A model generated the notes under the pieces. That model had not been told where the DNA came from and ran no database searches. It saw only the letters and a program-made list of their open reading frames with translations. Positions 7,027 through 14,131 of a DNA stretch of 16,977 nucleotides are shown here, in pieces; position 1 is the first letter of the stretch, and each line of letters opens with the position of its first letter. The translations under genes were made by a program, and so were the position numbers. Source of the stretch: Verrucomicrobiota bacterium (GTDB lineage Bacteria; Verrucomicrobiota; Verrucomicrobiia; Opitutales; Opitutaceae); the NCBI GenBank assembly GCA_023391285.1, contig JAEWBF010000119.1:1-16977 (forward strand), in the 5' to 3' direction.

Positions 7027-7959
7027 TCACATCACGGGCTCCGCCCACGCATTCACTCCGCGCACCTTCACCTTCCGCCGATAAACCGCCTCGTTGCACG
7101 TCGCGTAGAGCACATCGAACTCCGGCCCGCCAAACACCAGATTGGTAATCTTCCCATTCGGCGTCGGAATCACGGCGATGACCTGCCCGGACTCGTCGCA
7201 CACCTGCACGCCCAAGCGCGTCGCAACATACAACCGCCCTGCCGTATCGAATTTCAAGCCATCCGCCAAACTCTCCGCCTCACCCGGCGAACGCATCCGC
7301 ACAAACTTCCGTAACTCTCCCAACGTCCCATCCTCCCGCACCTCGCCACGATACACCCATTCACCTCGATAATCCGCCACGACCACCGACCGCTGGTCCG
7401 GCGACAGCGCGATCCCATTCGAATACTTCAACTCTCCCGCATCGAACTCCACCTTCTCCCCGCTCGGCCGAATCAACCACAGGCGACTCCGCTCTCCGTC
7501 TCCGCGCGCCGGATGCGTCACATAAACGTTTCCATTGTGCGCCACGACCAAATCGTTTCCCGCAATTCCTTCCGCGATCACCGTCGCGTGCGCCTGTTCA
7601 TCATACGCCACAATCCGTCGCGTCCCCGTCTCGACCGCATACAGCCGCCCGTCCGGCCCGAAGATCTGCCCATTCGTCCGCTTCGTATCCGCCACAAACA
7701 CCTGCGGCTCTCCGTTCGCGTCGATTCGATAATTTTTGCTGCCCGGAATATCGCTGAAAAACACTTCCCCGCGCGCATTCACCGCCGAACCTTCGCTCAA
7801 TCCATATCCTTCCCCAACTAATTCCCACGCCTCGCCCGGCAGCAGAATCTCCCGCAACACCGCGGTCTCTTCCTCCGCCGCAACCAACGCGCCGACGCCC
7901 GCCGCCGCGAACGCCAGCGACACACCCGTTCGTCGCAGCATCGCAACGATCACGCTCAC
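7027..7959 (-). CDS. Secreted SMP-30/gluconolactonase/LRE family protein
   Basis: This is a six-bladed beta-propeller hydrolase of the SMP-30/gluconolactonase family, which opens sugar lactones with a bound divalent metal. The family ligands can be matched: Glu56 in SEGSAV, Asn181 in SNGIALSPD and Asp233 in ADGLKFD, with Asn135 in GNDLV as a substrate-side residue. A signal peptide follows MLRRTGVSLAFAAAG, so the product is exported. The longest reading starts at GTG (7959), overlapping the regulator stop by four bases (GTGA). A GTG two codons later sits at better distance from AAGGA, and the ATG at 7941 gives the neatest signal peptide, so the start is uncertain. Coupling to a sigma-54 activator gene is unusual. 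A lactone from sugar acid catabolism is a likely substrate but unproved. Confidence 0.87.
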   Translation of the reverse strand: MSVIVAMLRRTGVSLAFAAAGVGALVAAEEETAVLREILLPGEAWELVGEGYGLSEGSAVNARGEVFFSDIPGSKNYRIDANGEPQVFVADTKRTNGQIFGPDGRLYAVETGTRRIVAYDEQAHATVIAEGIAGNDLVVAHNGNVYVTHPARGDGERSRLWLIRPSGEKVEFDAGELKYSNGIALSPDQRSVVVADYRGEWVYRGEVREDGTLGELRKFVRMRSPGEAESLADGLKFDTAGRLYVATRLGVQVCDESGQVIAVIPTPNGKITNLVFGGPEFDVLYATCNEAVYRRKVKVRGVNAWAEPVM

Positions 7960-9422
7960 GCTTCCTTCGCCCGTTTCGCCAGTGCCGCTTTCGTCACGCC
8001 CAACAGCTTCGCCGCTTTCGTCGCATCGCCCGCCTCCGCCGCCAGCGCGCGCGTGATGAACTCCCGCTCGACCCGCGCCAGCATCGATTCCTCCCCGTTG
8101 CGCAACGCCTCAAACAGGAAATCGATCGCTCGCTCCACCGTCAGCGTCGGTTCCGCCCGCGCCTCCGCTGCCTTCTCCTCATTCCCCGCCGCAGCTTCGG
8201 CAGCCGGTGCCGCCGCCTCAACCTCCACCCCAATCGCTTCCCGAATCTCCGCCGGCAAATCCTTCACCAAGATCGCATCGCCCTGCGCAATCACCGCGCT
8301 GCGATACACGACATTCTCCAACTCGCGCACGTTGCCCGGCCAGCTGTGACGCGTCAGCGCATTCATCGCTTCCGGCGAAACTTTCGTCACCCGCGCCTTC
8401 CGCTGCTTCACCAGGTTCTGCAGGCAAAAATCCACGATCTGCGGAATGTCCTCCGCCCGCTGGCGCAACGCCGGCATCCGAATTCTCACTACATTCAATC
8501 GATAATACAGATCCTCGCGAAAGGTCTTCGCCTTCACCATCTCTTCGAGGTCCTTGTTCGTCGCGCCGATCACCCGCACGTCGACCTTGATCGTTTCGGT
8601 CCCGCCGACGCGCTGGATGTCTCCCGTCTGCAACACCCGCAAAATCTTCGTCTGCGTCGCGAGCGCCATGTCGCCGATTTCGTCGAGGAAGATCGTCCCG
8701 CCATCGCACAACTCGAATTTCCCCAACCGCTGCCCCGTCGCCCCCGTGAACGATCCTTTCTCGTGACCGAACAACTCGCTCTCGATCAAATTGTCCGGGA
8801 TCGCCGCGCAATTCACCGCAATGAACGGCTTGTTCGACCGATGGCTGTGTTTCCAGATCGACCGCGCGACGAGTTCCTTCCCCGTCCCGCTCTCGCCCGT
8901 GATCATCACCGTCACGTCGCTGGCCGTGACTTGTCCGATAACTTTGAATACATCCTGCATCACCGGCGAGCTGCCCACGATGCCTTCGCGATAATCGTCC
9001 GCGTTGATCGTCGGCTTGTAATCGCTCACCGCCCGCAAATCCGCCCGCGTCTTCAACGCCGCCTCCGCCAGCGCCAGCACCTTCTGCGGATCGAAGGGCT
9101 TCATCATGTAATCGAAGGCGCCATACTTCATCGCCTCGATCGCCGTCTGCGCCGTCCCAAACGCCGTCATCAAGATCACCAGCTGCTTCGGATTCGCGGA
9201 GCGAATCAGCTGCAGCGCCTCGATCCCGCCCATTCCGCCCATCCGCACGTCGAGCAGCACCAGATCCGGCGCCGGCCCCTTCTTCACCATCGCCACGCCT
9301 TGCTCGCCGCTCGGCGCCTCGATGATCTGATAACCCCGCGTCGACAACACGCGCGACAGCGAGTAGCGGATCTCCGCATCATCATCGATCACCAGAATCG
9401 TGGCAGGCTTCACTTCGGACAT
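7956..9422 (-). CDS. NtrC-family sigma-54 response regulator
   Basis: This 488-residue regulator has three domains. A receiver (residues 8-122) has the acidic pair Asp13-Asp14, phosphoacceptor Asp58, Thr86 and Lys108. An AAA+ domain (about 149-380) has Walker A GESGTGKE (176-183), Walker B GGTIFLDE (241-248) and arginines in FREDLYYRLN. A Fis-type helix-turn-helix lies at about 448-488. The sigma-54 contact loop reads GSFTGA rather than GAFTGA. An Ala/Glu-rich linker (400-425) precedes the DNA-binding part. When phosphorylated it should open promoters bound by RNA polymerase with sigma-54. No histidine kinase gene lies beside it, so it is an orphan in this window. The start at the ATG before SEVKPATIL excludes a 55-residue extension that would cross a hairpin repeat at 9489-9510. 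Confidence 0.95.
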   Translation of the reverse strand: MSEVKPATILVIDDDAEIRYSLSRVLSTRGYQIIEAPSGEQGVAMVKKGPAPDLVLLDVRMGGMGGIEALQLIRSANPKQLVILMTAFGTAQTAIEAMKYGAFDYMMKPFDPQKVLALAEAALKTRADLRAVSDYKPTINADDYREGIVGSSPVMQDVFKVIGQVTASDVTVMITGESGTGKELVARSIWKHSHRSNKPFIAVNCAAIPDNLIESELFGHEKGSFTGATGQRLGKFELCDGGTIFLDEIGDMALATQTKILRVLQTGDIQRVGGTETIKVDVRVIGATNKDLEEMVKAKTFREDLYYRLNVVRIRMPALRQRAEDIPQIVDFCLQNLVKQRKARVTKVSPEAMNALTRHSWPGNVRELENVVYRSAVIAQGDAILVKDLPAEIREAIGVEVEAAAPAAEAAAGNEEKAAEARAEPTLTVERAIDFLFEALRNGEESMLARVEREFITRALAAEAGDATKAAKLLGVTKAALAKRAKEA

Positions 9423-9484
9423 GCCGCCCACGATGAACGAACCCATCCGCCAAAGTAAACACCTCACCCGCCCTTCCTCCCCAT

Positions 9485-9510
9485 GTAGGGCGGGGTCTCC
9501 CGACCCCGCC
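9485..9510. repeat. GTAG hairpin repeat in a divergent promoter region
   Basis: GTAG is followed by a perfect 9-bp stem, GGCGGGGTC/GACCCCGCC (9489-9497 and 9502-9510), with loop TCCC. It lies in the 164-base gap between the divergent regulator and site-2 protease genes. A second copy is at 16697-16722 and a third, cut by the window end, at 16957-16977. Confidence 0.85.
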
Positions 9511-9586
9511 GTCCCTCCGCCCCTCCGCTCGTCCCACTCCCATTCCCCGCTGGCGCTTCCCCAAACATCGCATTGATTCCGTTCCA

Positions 9587-10345
9587 ATGCTCAGCTGGTC
9601 CCTCAACCTTTTCCGCATTCGCGGCATCCTTCTTTCCGTCCACGCCAGTTTCTTCCTCCTGCTCGCCTGGATCGCCCACGAGGGCTGGCAACTCGACGGC
9701 TGGACCGGCCTGTTCTGGAGCACCGGCACCTTGCTCGCGTTCTTCGCCTGCGTCGTCCTTCACGAATTTGGACACTCCTTCACCGCCATGCATTTCGGCA
9801 TCGGCGTCCGACGCATCCTCCTCATGCCGATCGGCGGCATGGCCGAGTTCGAATCCATCCCACGCGAACCGTCGCGCGAATTTCTCATCACCCTCGCCGG
9901 CCCCGCCGTAAACTTCGCCATCGCCGCCGTGCTTTGGATCACCGTCGGCTTTCCCGACGGCGACGGCTACACGCTCACCCCGCTCGGCCTCGCCCAGCTT
10001 CTTCTCAACGCCAACATCGCGATGGGCGTCTTCAATCTCCTGCCCGCCTTCCCCATGGACGGCGGTCGCATCCTTCGCGCGCTCCTCGCCAGCCGCATGC
10101 CTTATCTTCGCGCCACCGCCATCGCTGCCACCGTCGGCAAACTCGTCTGCATCGCCGGCATTATCTACGGTGTTTGGACATCGTGGTGGATGCTCGCGAT
10201 TCTCTTCGGCTTCATCTTCTTCGCCGGCGAAGCCGAATACCGCGCCGTCCGCCGCCGCGAAATCGAAGACGCCCACTGGCGCGAAATGCTCGCCCGCTAC
10301 TACGCCAGCCGCGCGACGGACGAATCCCCTCCGCTCCTTCGCTAA
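9587..10345 (+). CDS. Site-2 protease family protein (M50 metallopeptidase)
   Basis: This 252-residue integral membrane zinc protease of family M50 cleaves substrates inside the membrane. The zinc motif HEFGH is at 59-63 in a hydrophobic helix, and the third ligand is Asp158 in NLLPAFPMDGGR (150-161). The N-terminal LNLFRIRGILLSVHASFFLL is typical of the SpoIVFB-like subgroup. Further membrane segments lie near 100-122, 178-197 and 199-214. No CBS or PDZ domain is present, which makes it one of the short forms. Possible targets such as membrane-bound anti-sigma factors are inferred from the family and not seen here. It is divergent from the sigma-54 regulator gene. The ATG is preceded by GATTCCGTTCCA and has no Shine-Dalgarno sequence. 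Confidence 0.93.
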   Translation: MLSWSLNLFRIRGILLSVHASFFLLLAWIAHEGWQLDGWTGLFWSTGTLLAFFACVVLHEFGHSFTAMHFGIGVRRILLMPIGGMAEFESIPREPSREFLITLAGPAVNFAIAAVLWITVGFPDGDGYTLTPLGLAQLLLNANIAMGVFNLLPAFPMDGGRILRALLASRMPYLRATAIAATVGKLVCIAGIIYGVWTSWWMLAILFGFIFFAGEAEYRAVRRREIEDAHWREMLARYYASRATDESPPLLR

Positions 10346-10410
10346 CCGCGATGACAGAGCGCCTCCCGCAAGCGGCTTGCTCTTGACGCCAGCTTGTGGT
10401 CGCGTCCTGC

Positions 10411-10430
10411 CTCGGATCGGCTCTTCCGAG
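10411..10430. other. Weak hairpin in the gap after the site-2 protease gene
   Basis: CTCGGA and TCCGAG can pair across an 8-nt loop, and GCAAG/CTTGC can pair at 10368-10380. Both lie in the 130-base gap before the next gene. Neither is followed by a T-run. This could be a terminator or a worn repeat. Nothing else was seen in the gap. Confidence 0.25.
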
Positions 10431-10475
10431 CTGTAACTCCGATCACATCTCCGCGCGCTTTTCCGCTTCAGCGCC

Positions 10476-10826
10476 ATGTCCACATTCAGAGAACGTTTCT
10501 GCGAGCAGCATCACTGCTCGCCCGACGCCTTCGTTCAGAAGGTGTTCTGGGCTTCTCTATATCCTCACGCCATTCCTTTCGCCGCTTTCGTCCTTCTAGT
10601 GAATCGCGACTTCTTCTGTGCCGATCGCGCCTTGATCCTCGGTGTGGCCGACGCGACATCCATGAAACACGTCCGCGAAGAGGTCCGGGATTACTTTTGG
10701 GATTCCACTAACCGCCACTGGCTCCGTCGCCGCATCCACCTCCGCGTCTCCGGTCAGCGCCTCAAAAACCTCGCGCGCCGCTACCTTCCCGAAGGGACCG
10801 CCCTTCCTTTTCCCCCGCGCTCGTAG
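10476..10826 (+). CDS. Hypothetical protein, 116 residues
   Basis: I cannot assign a family to this protein. It is basic and rich in aromatic residues. The middle hydrophobic stretch YPHAIPFAAFVLLVN is short and not clearly membrane-spanning, and there is no signal peptide. The N-terminal FCEQHHC pairs two Cys and two His within seven residues, but with no second such pair a zinc site is only a guess. The C-terminus is basic (HWLRRRIHLRVSGQRLKNLARR), which could suit nucleic acid or membrane contact. GC-rich codon third positions fit a real gene. The start is an ATG after CTTCAGCGCC with no Shine-Dalgarno sequence. It stands alone between the protease and antiporter genes. Confidence 0.65.
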   Translation: MSTFRERFCEQHHCSPDAFVQKVFWASLYPHAIPFAAFVLLVNRDFFCADRALILGVADATSMKHVREEVRDYFWDSTNRHWLRRRIHLRVSGQRLKNLARRYLPEGTALPFPPRS

Positions 10827-10972
10827 CGGCCTCGTCGTCCGAGCGATCCGCAGCACGAGCGGTTTCAATTCCCCTAATGTCACGGATGTGCGCGGCCTCT
10901 GACGTCGCGCGCGCGACCGCTTCCCCGTTGAGCGCTTCGAATGAATCGGCTGCTCTCAACCCACTCGCTCCG

Positions 10973-12319
10973 ATGCACCTCACGACCGCTCTCGCCAGTG
11001 TCGCCGCTGCCGACGTGGAAATTCCGCTCTGGCTCGTCACGCCGTTCGCGTTGCTGCTCCTGCTCATCGCCGTGATGCCGCTCACGCCGCCGCGCGTGAA
11101 ACACTTCTGGGAGCATTACTACCCGCATATCTCCATCGCGCTCGGCCTCACCATCGTCGGTTTCTATCTCTTCCGGATCCCCGATGGCGGCAACACCGTC
11201 GCCCACACGCTCCACGAATACTTCTCGTTCATCTCCCTCATCGGCTCCCTTTTTGTCGTCGCCGGCGGCATCCACCTGAAGGTCCGCGATGAAGCGACCC
11301 CGCTCGCCAACCTCACCTTCCTCGCGATCGGCGCGATCATCGCGAACGTTATCGGCACCACCGGCGCTTCCATGGTCCTCATCCGCCCATGGATCCGGAT
11401 GAACAAGATCCGCATCAGTCCCTACCACGTCGTCTTCTTCATCTTCATCATCTCGAATCTCGGCGGCGCTCTCACTCCGATCGGCGATCCGCCGCTCTTC
11501 CTCGGATACCTTCGCGGCGTTCCGTTCTTCTGGCTGCTCGAACATGTCTCCGTCCAATGGCTCGTCACCGTCGGCGCGGTCCTCGCCGTCTTTTACGTCT
11601 TCGATCGCCGCAGCTACCTTCGCACACCCACGCCCATTCGACGCGACATCGATCGGCCGTCCGAAGGCCTGCGCTTCGACGGCAAGCGCAACCTTCTCTT
11701 CCTCGCCGCCATCATCGGTGCCGTCTTCCTCCCCGAAACGTTCTTCCTCCGCGAGGGCGTCATGCTGTCCGCCGCCGCCGCTTCCTATTTTCTCACGCCG
11801 CGCGCGCTCCATCAGCAAAACCAATTCACCTTCGGCCCGATCAAGGAGGTCGCATTCCTCTTCGCCGGCATCTTCGCCACCATGATGCCCGCGCTCGGTT
11901 ACATCGATCAGCACGGCTCCGAATTCGGCGTAAAGAGACCTTTCCACTACTACGTCGCCACCGGCTCGCTCTCCGCCGTCCTCGACAACGCCCCCACCTA
12001 CGCAACCTTCCTCCGTCTCGCCGAAACCACCGCCCAAGCCGAGCATCCCGCCGACTTCCCCACCGATCCCCAGCACGAATCTGAAATCGTCGCCGTTCTC
12101 CTGAACCACCCCGCCGATGCCCGCCTCGTCATCGCCGTCAGTCTCGGCGCCGTCTTCTTCGGCGCCATGACCTACATCGGCAACGGCCCCAATTTCATGG
12201 TGAAATCCATCGCCGACAGCACCGGCGTCCACACGCCCACTTTCTTCGGCTACGTCTTCAAATTCAGCCTGCCTTTCCTCCTGCCCATTCTCCTGCTTTC
12301 CGGCTGGCTGTTCTTGTAG
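10973..12319 (+). CDS. Sodium:proton antiporter/ion transporter superfamily protein (NhaD/ArsB-like)
   Basis: This 448-residue inner-membrane transporter has about 11-12 hydrophobic segments. Two related halves carry the signature re-entrant motifs of the ion transporter superfamily: SNLGGALTPIGDPP (161-174) in the first, and LDNAPTYATF (337-346) with GAMTYIGNGPNFM (397-409) in the second. This pattern is found in NhaD sodium/proton antiporters, ArsB and citrate transporters. NhaD-like sodium export is the most likely role, but the substrate cannot be fixed from sequence. A soluble loop (211-240) separates the halves. The ATG at 10973 was chosen because the 32 extra residues from 10877 are low-complexity and polar, and the shorter form begins close to the first membrane segment. 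The gene converges with the xerC-like gene 40 bases away. Confidence 0.85.
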   Translation: MHLTTALASVAAADVEIPLWLVTPFALLLLLIAVMPLTPPRVKHFWEHYYPHISIALGLTIVGFYLFRIPDGGNTVAHTLHEYFSFISLIGSLFVVAGGIHLKVRDEATPLANLTFLAIGAIIANVIGTTGASMVLIRPWIRMNKIRISPYHVVFFIFIISNLGGALTPIGDPPLFLGYLRGVPFFWLLEHVSVQWLVTVGAVLAVFYVFDRRSYLRTPTPIRRDIDRPSEGLRFDGKRNLLFLAAIIGAVFLPETFFLREGVMLSAAAASYFLTPRALHQQNQFTFGPIKEVAFLFAGIFATMMPALGYIDQHGSEFGVKRPFHYYVATGSLSAVLDNAPTYATFLRLAETTAQAEHPADFPTDPQHESEIVAVLLNHPADARLVIAVSLGAVFFGAMTYIGNGPNFMVKSIADSTGVHTPTFFGYVFKFSLPFLLPILLLSGWLFL

Positions 12320-12359
12320 GCGCCATCCCGCAGGTCGCACGCTCGCTCACGCTCCGCCC

Positions 12360-13310
12360 TCACGCCCGCGGATGCGCCTTCGCGTAAATCTCCTTCAACC
12401 GCGCCACGCTCACATGCGTGTAAACCTGCGTCGTCGCCAGATTCGCATGCCCCAATAATTCCTGCACCAGCCGCAAATCCGCCCCCGCATTCAACAAGTG
12501 CGTCGCAAACGAATGCCGCAATTTATGCGGCGTCAGATCCATCGGCAGCTCCGCCGCCGCCAGATATCGTTTCAACATTTTCTGCACCTGCCCGTCGTCC
12601 ATCCGCTCGTGCCGCACCGTCACCAGCACCGGATCCTCTGGCGCCCTCCGCATCGCGAACTCCGCGCGAAATTTCTTCACCAGCTCCGTCGCCACGCGCC
12701 CCATCGGACACAACCGCTCCTTCTTCCCCTTGCCCAAAACCCGCGCAACACCCGCCTGTAAATCCACCGCGCCATAATTCAGCCCAATCAGCTCGCTCAC
12801 ACGCAACCCCGCGCCATACAGCAGCTCCATCGCCAGCCGATCGCGACACGCCGTAAGCGCATCAATCTCCCCCGCCTTCAGCAACCGCTCCGGCCCCGCC
12901 AGCAGCCGCACCATCTGCTCCTCCGTCAAAAATTTCGGCAGCCGCTTTTCCAACTTCGGCAGCGGCACCCCCAAAAACGGATCCCGCCGCACCCGCCCGC
13001 GCCGCAGCCAGAACTTAAAAAAAGACCGCAGCCCCGACACGTGATTGTGCAGCGTCCTCCGTCCAAACCGTCGCTGCGCCTCGATCACGAAATCCCGCAT
13101 CGTCCGCACCTCGAGCGCATCGAACCCACTCCCCCAAAGCCCCGCCTCCTTCAGCCAAAGATAAAAGTCCTCAAACGCCTGCCGGTAGTTGCGCACCGTA
13201 TAAGCCGAATACCGCCGCTCCAGCGCCAGAAACTCCTCGAACGGCCGCCACCACTCCTCCCTCACCGCCTCCGGCAGCCCCTCTCGGGATTCATGTCCAT
13301 TCGTGTCCAT
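12360..13310 (-). CDS. xerC: Tyrosine recombinase, XerC/XerD type
   Basis: This 316-residue site-specific recombinase probably resolves chromosome dimers at dif with FtsK. It has an N-terminal SAM-like core-binding domain (about 20-110) and a C-terminal catalytic domain. All catalytic residues are present: Arg170 in GAGLRVSEL, Lys194 in GKGKKER, His262 and Arg265 in HKLRHSFATH, His288 in LGHAN and nucleophile Tyr297 in QVYTHV. Length and lack of phage neighbours favour a housekeeping Xer protein over an integrase, but XerC and XerD cannot be told apart here. The longest reading starts with an ATG inside a solitary repeat arm (13289-13318), giving MDTNGHES. A GTG at 13265 preceded by GGAGGCG would remove those residues and may be the ancestral start. 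It lies 64 bases after mazG on the same strand. Confidence 0.92.
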   Translation of the reverse strand: MDTNGHESREGLPEAVREEWWRPFEEFLALERRYSAYTVRNYRQAFEDFYLWLKEAGLWGSGFDALEVRTMRDFVIEAQRRFGRRTLHNHVSGLRSFFKFWLRRGRVRRDPFLGVPLPKLEKRLPKFLTEEQMVRLLAGPERLLKAGEIDALTACRDRLAMELLYGAGLRVSELIGLNYGAVDLQAGVARVLGKGKKERLCPMGRVATELVKKFRAEFAMRRAPEDPVLVTVRHERMDDGQVQKMLKRYLAAAELPMDLTPHKLRHSFATHLLNAGADLRLVQELLGHANLATTQVYTHVSVARLKEIYAKAHPRA

Positions 13311-13318
13311 CCGTGGTT
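13289..13318. repeat. Solitary family A arm overlapping the xerC-like gene start
   Basis: This 30-nt arm ends in TTCGTGTCCATCCGTGGTT and has no partner arm nearby. On the minus strand it supplies the ATG and first seven codons of the recombinase gene, translating as MDTNGHE. Confidence 0.85.
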
Positions 13319-13353
13319 CACTCGCGCTCCGCGTCCGGGTTCTGGGACTCTGC

Positions 13354-13381
13354 TCTCAACTCTCAACCCTCAACTCACAAC
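13354..13381. repeat. 7-bp tandem repeat at the mazG stop codon
   Basis: Four head-to-tail heptamers, TCTCAAC, TCTCAAC, CCTCAAC and TCACAAC, span the last codons and TGA stop of mazG. Slippage in this tract would shift the mazG reading frame at its end. Confidence 0.75.
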
Positions 13382-14034
13382 TTCTCCTCCACCTCCCGCA
13401 TCACCTTCGTCGCGTGCAGCCTCAACGCTCCTTCCGGATCCAACCCTTTCGCCCGCGCCGCCGCCGTCAGCTCGAACAACATCTTCCCGAGCGCCGCCTC
13501 GTCTAATTGTTTCCCCAACGCCTCCACCTGCGCGCGATCGACCACGTCGTCCGCCGGCAGCGCCTTCTTTTCGATCTGCTTCCATACCGCCTCCGCAAAC
13601 ATCAACGCCGGCAGCCGCGGCGGCAGTTCCTTGAAGACGCCCGGCCCCTTCGCCGCCGGTCCGTTCTTCTTCTCCGTCGCCTTGATCTTCTCCCACTCGG
13701 CAATCACCTGCTCCGACGTATCCAGTTTCCCACTTCCAAACACATGCGGATGCCGCCGCACGAGCTTGTCGTTGATCTCCCGCGCCACGTCTTCGAACGA
13801 AAACTCGCCTTTCTCCGACGCGATCTGCGCGTGAAACACCACCTGGATCAACACGTCGCCCAATTCCTCCCGCATGTGCGGATAATCCCCGCGGTCGATC
13901 GTATCGATCAGCTCGCTGATTTCATCGATCAGGCAGCGCACCAGCGTCGCATGCGTCTGCTCCTGATCCCACGGACATCCCCCCGGCCCCCGCAGCCGAG
14001 CCATCGTCACCAACAAATCCTCGATCGCACTCAT
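13375..14034 (-). CDS. mazG: MazG-like nucleoside triphosphate pyrophosphohydrolase
   Basis: This 219-residue all-alpha NTP pyrophosphohydrolase cleaves NTPs to NMPs and pyrophosphate, a housecleaning and stress role. The N-terminal MazG domain has RLRGPGGCPWDQEQTH (13-28) and the metal-binding acidic residues Glu38, Glu41, Glu57 and Asp60 in EISEL and EELGDVLIQVVFHA. It continues with RRHPHVFG at 93-100. The second domain looks degenerate: where MazG proteins carry EELGDLLF, this one reads EAALGKMLF (179-187), and the acidic helix before it is shortened. The whole protein is shorter than the roughly 260 residues of E. coli MazG. The start before SAIEDLLVTM leaves out an upstream extension that would translate an inverted repeat. 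It is divergent from trpC and precedes the xerC-like gene. Activity, if kept, should rest on the N-terminal domain. Confidence 0.9.
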   Translation of the reverse strand: MSAIEDLLVTMARLRGPGGCPWDQEQTHATLVRCLIDEISELIDTIDRGDYPHMREELGDVLIQVVFHAQIASEKGEFSFEDVAREINDKLVRRHPHVFGSGKLDTSEQVIAEWEKIKATEKKNGPAAKGPGVFKELPPRLPALMFAEAVWKQIEKKALPADDVVDRAQVEALGKQLDEAALGKMLFELTAAARAKGLDPEGALRLHATKVMREVEEKL

Positions 14035-14046
14035 GGCGTCAGGAGA

Positions 14047-14126
14047 AACCACGAAACACACGAAACACACGAAAATTCCCGTTTCATTCTGGTCTGGTTT
14101 TCGTGTTTTTCGTGTGTTTCGTGGTT
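14047..14126. repeat. Long inverted repeat between divergent mazG and trpC
   Basis: Two 29-nt arms (14047-14075 and 14098-14126) pair almost perfectly around a 22-nt loop. The arms are built from CACGAAACA units with a 9-bp period. This variant resembles family A but uses GAAACA in place of GAATGGA. It fills nearly the whole 97-base gap between the two start codons, so both promoters must overlap it or lie within it. Confidence 0.9.
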
Positions 14127-14131
14127 CCCTC

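Noticed and set aside
9464..10483. A 339-codon open frame antisense to the site-2 protease gene
   Set aside because: It is charged low-complexity sequence without motif. The plus strand encodes HEFGH and the Asp motif in the right places.
10880..12340. A 486-codon open frame antisense to the antiporter gene, acidic and Gly/Asp/Glu-rich
   Set aside because: It is the complement of a GC-rich hydrophobic membrane protein gene. It has no domain motif, while the plus-strand frame has clear transporter signatures.
12360..13310. The tyrosine recombinase as an integrase of a mobile element
   Set aside because: Its length and motifs fit Xer proteins. No tRNA, attachment site, excisionase or phage gene is near, and the neighbours are housekeeping genes.
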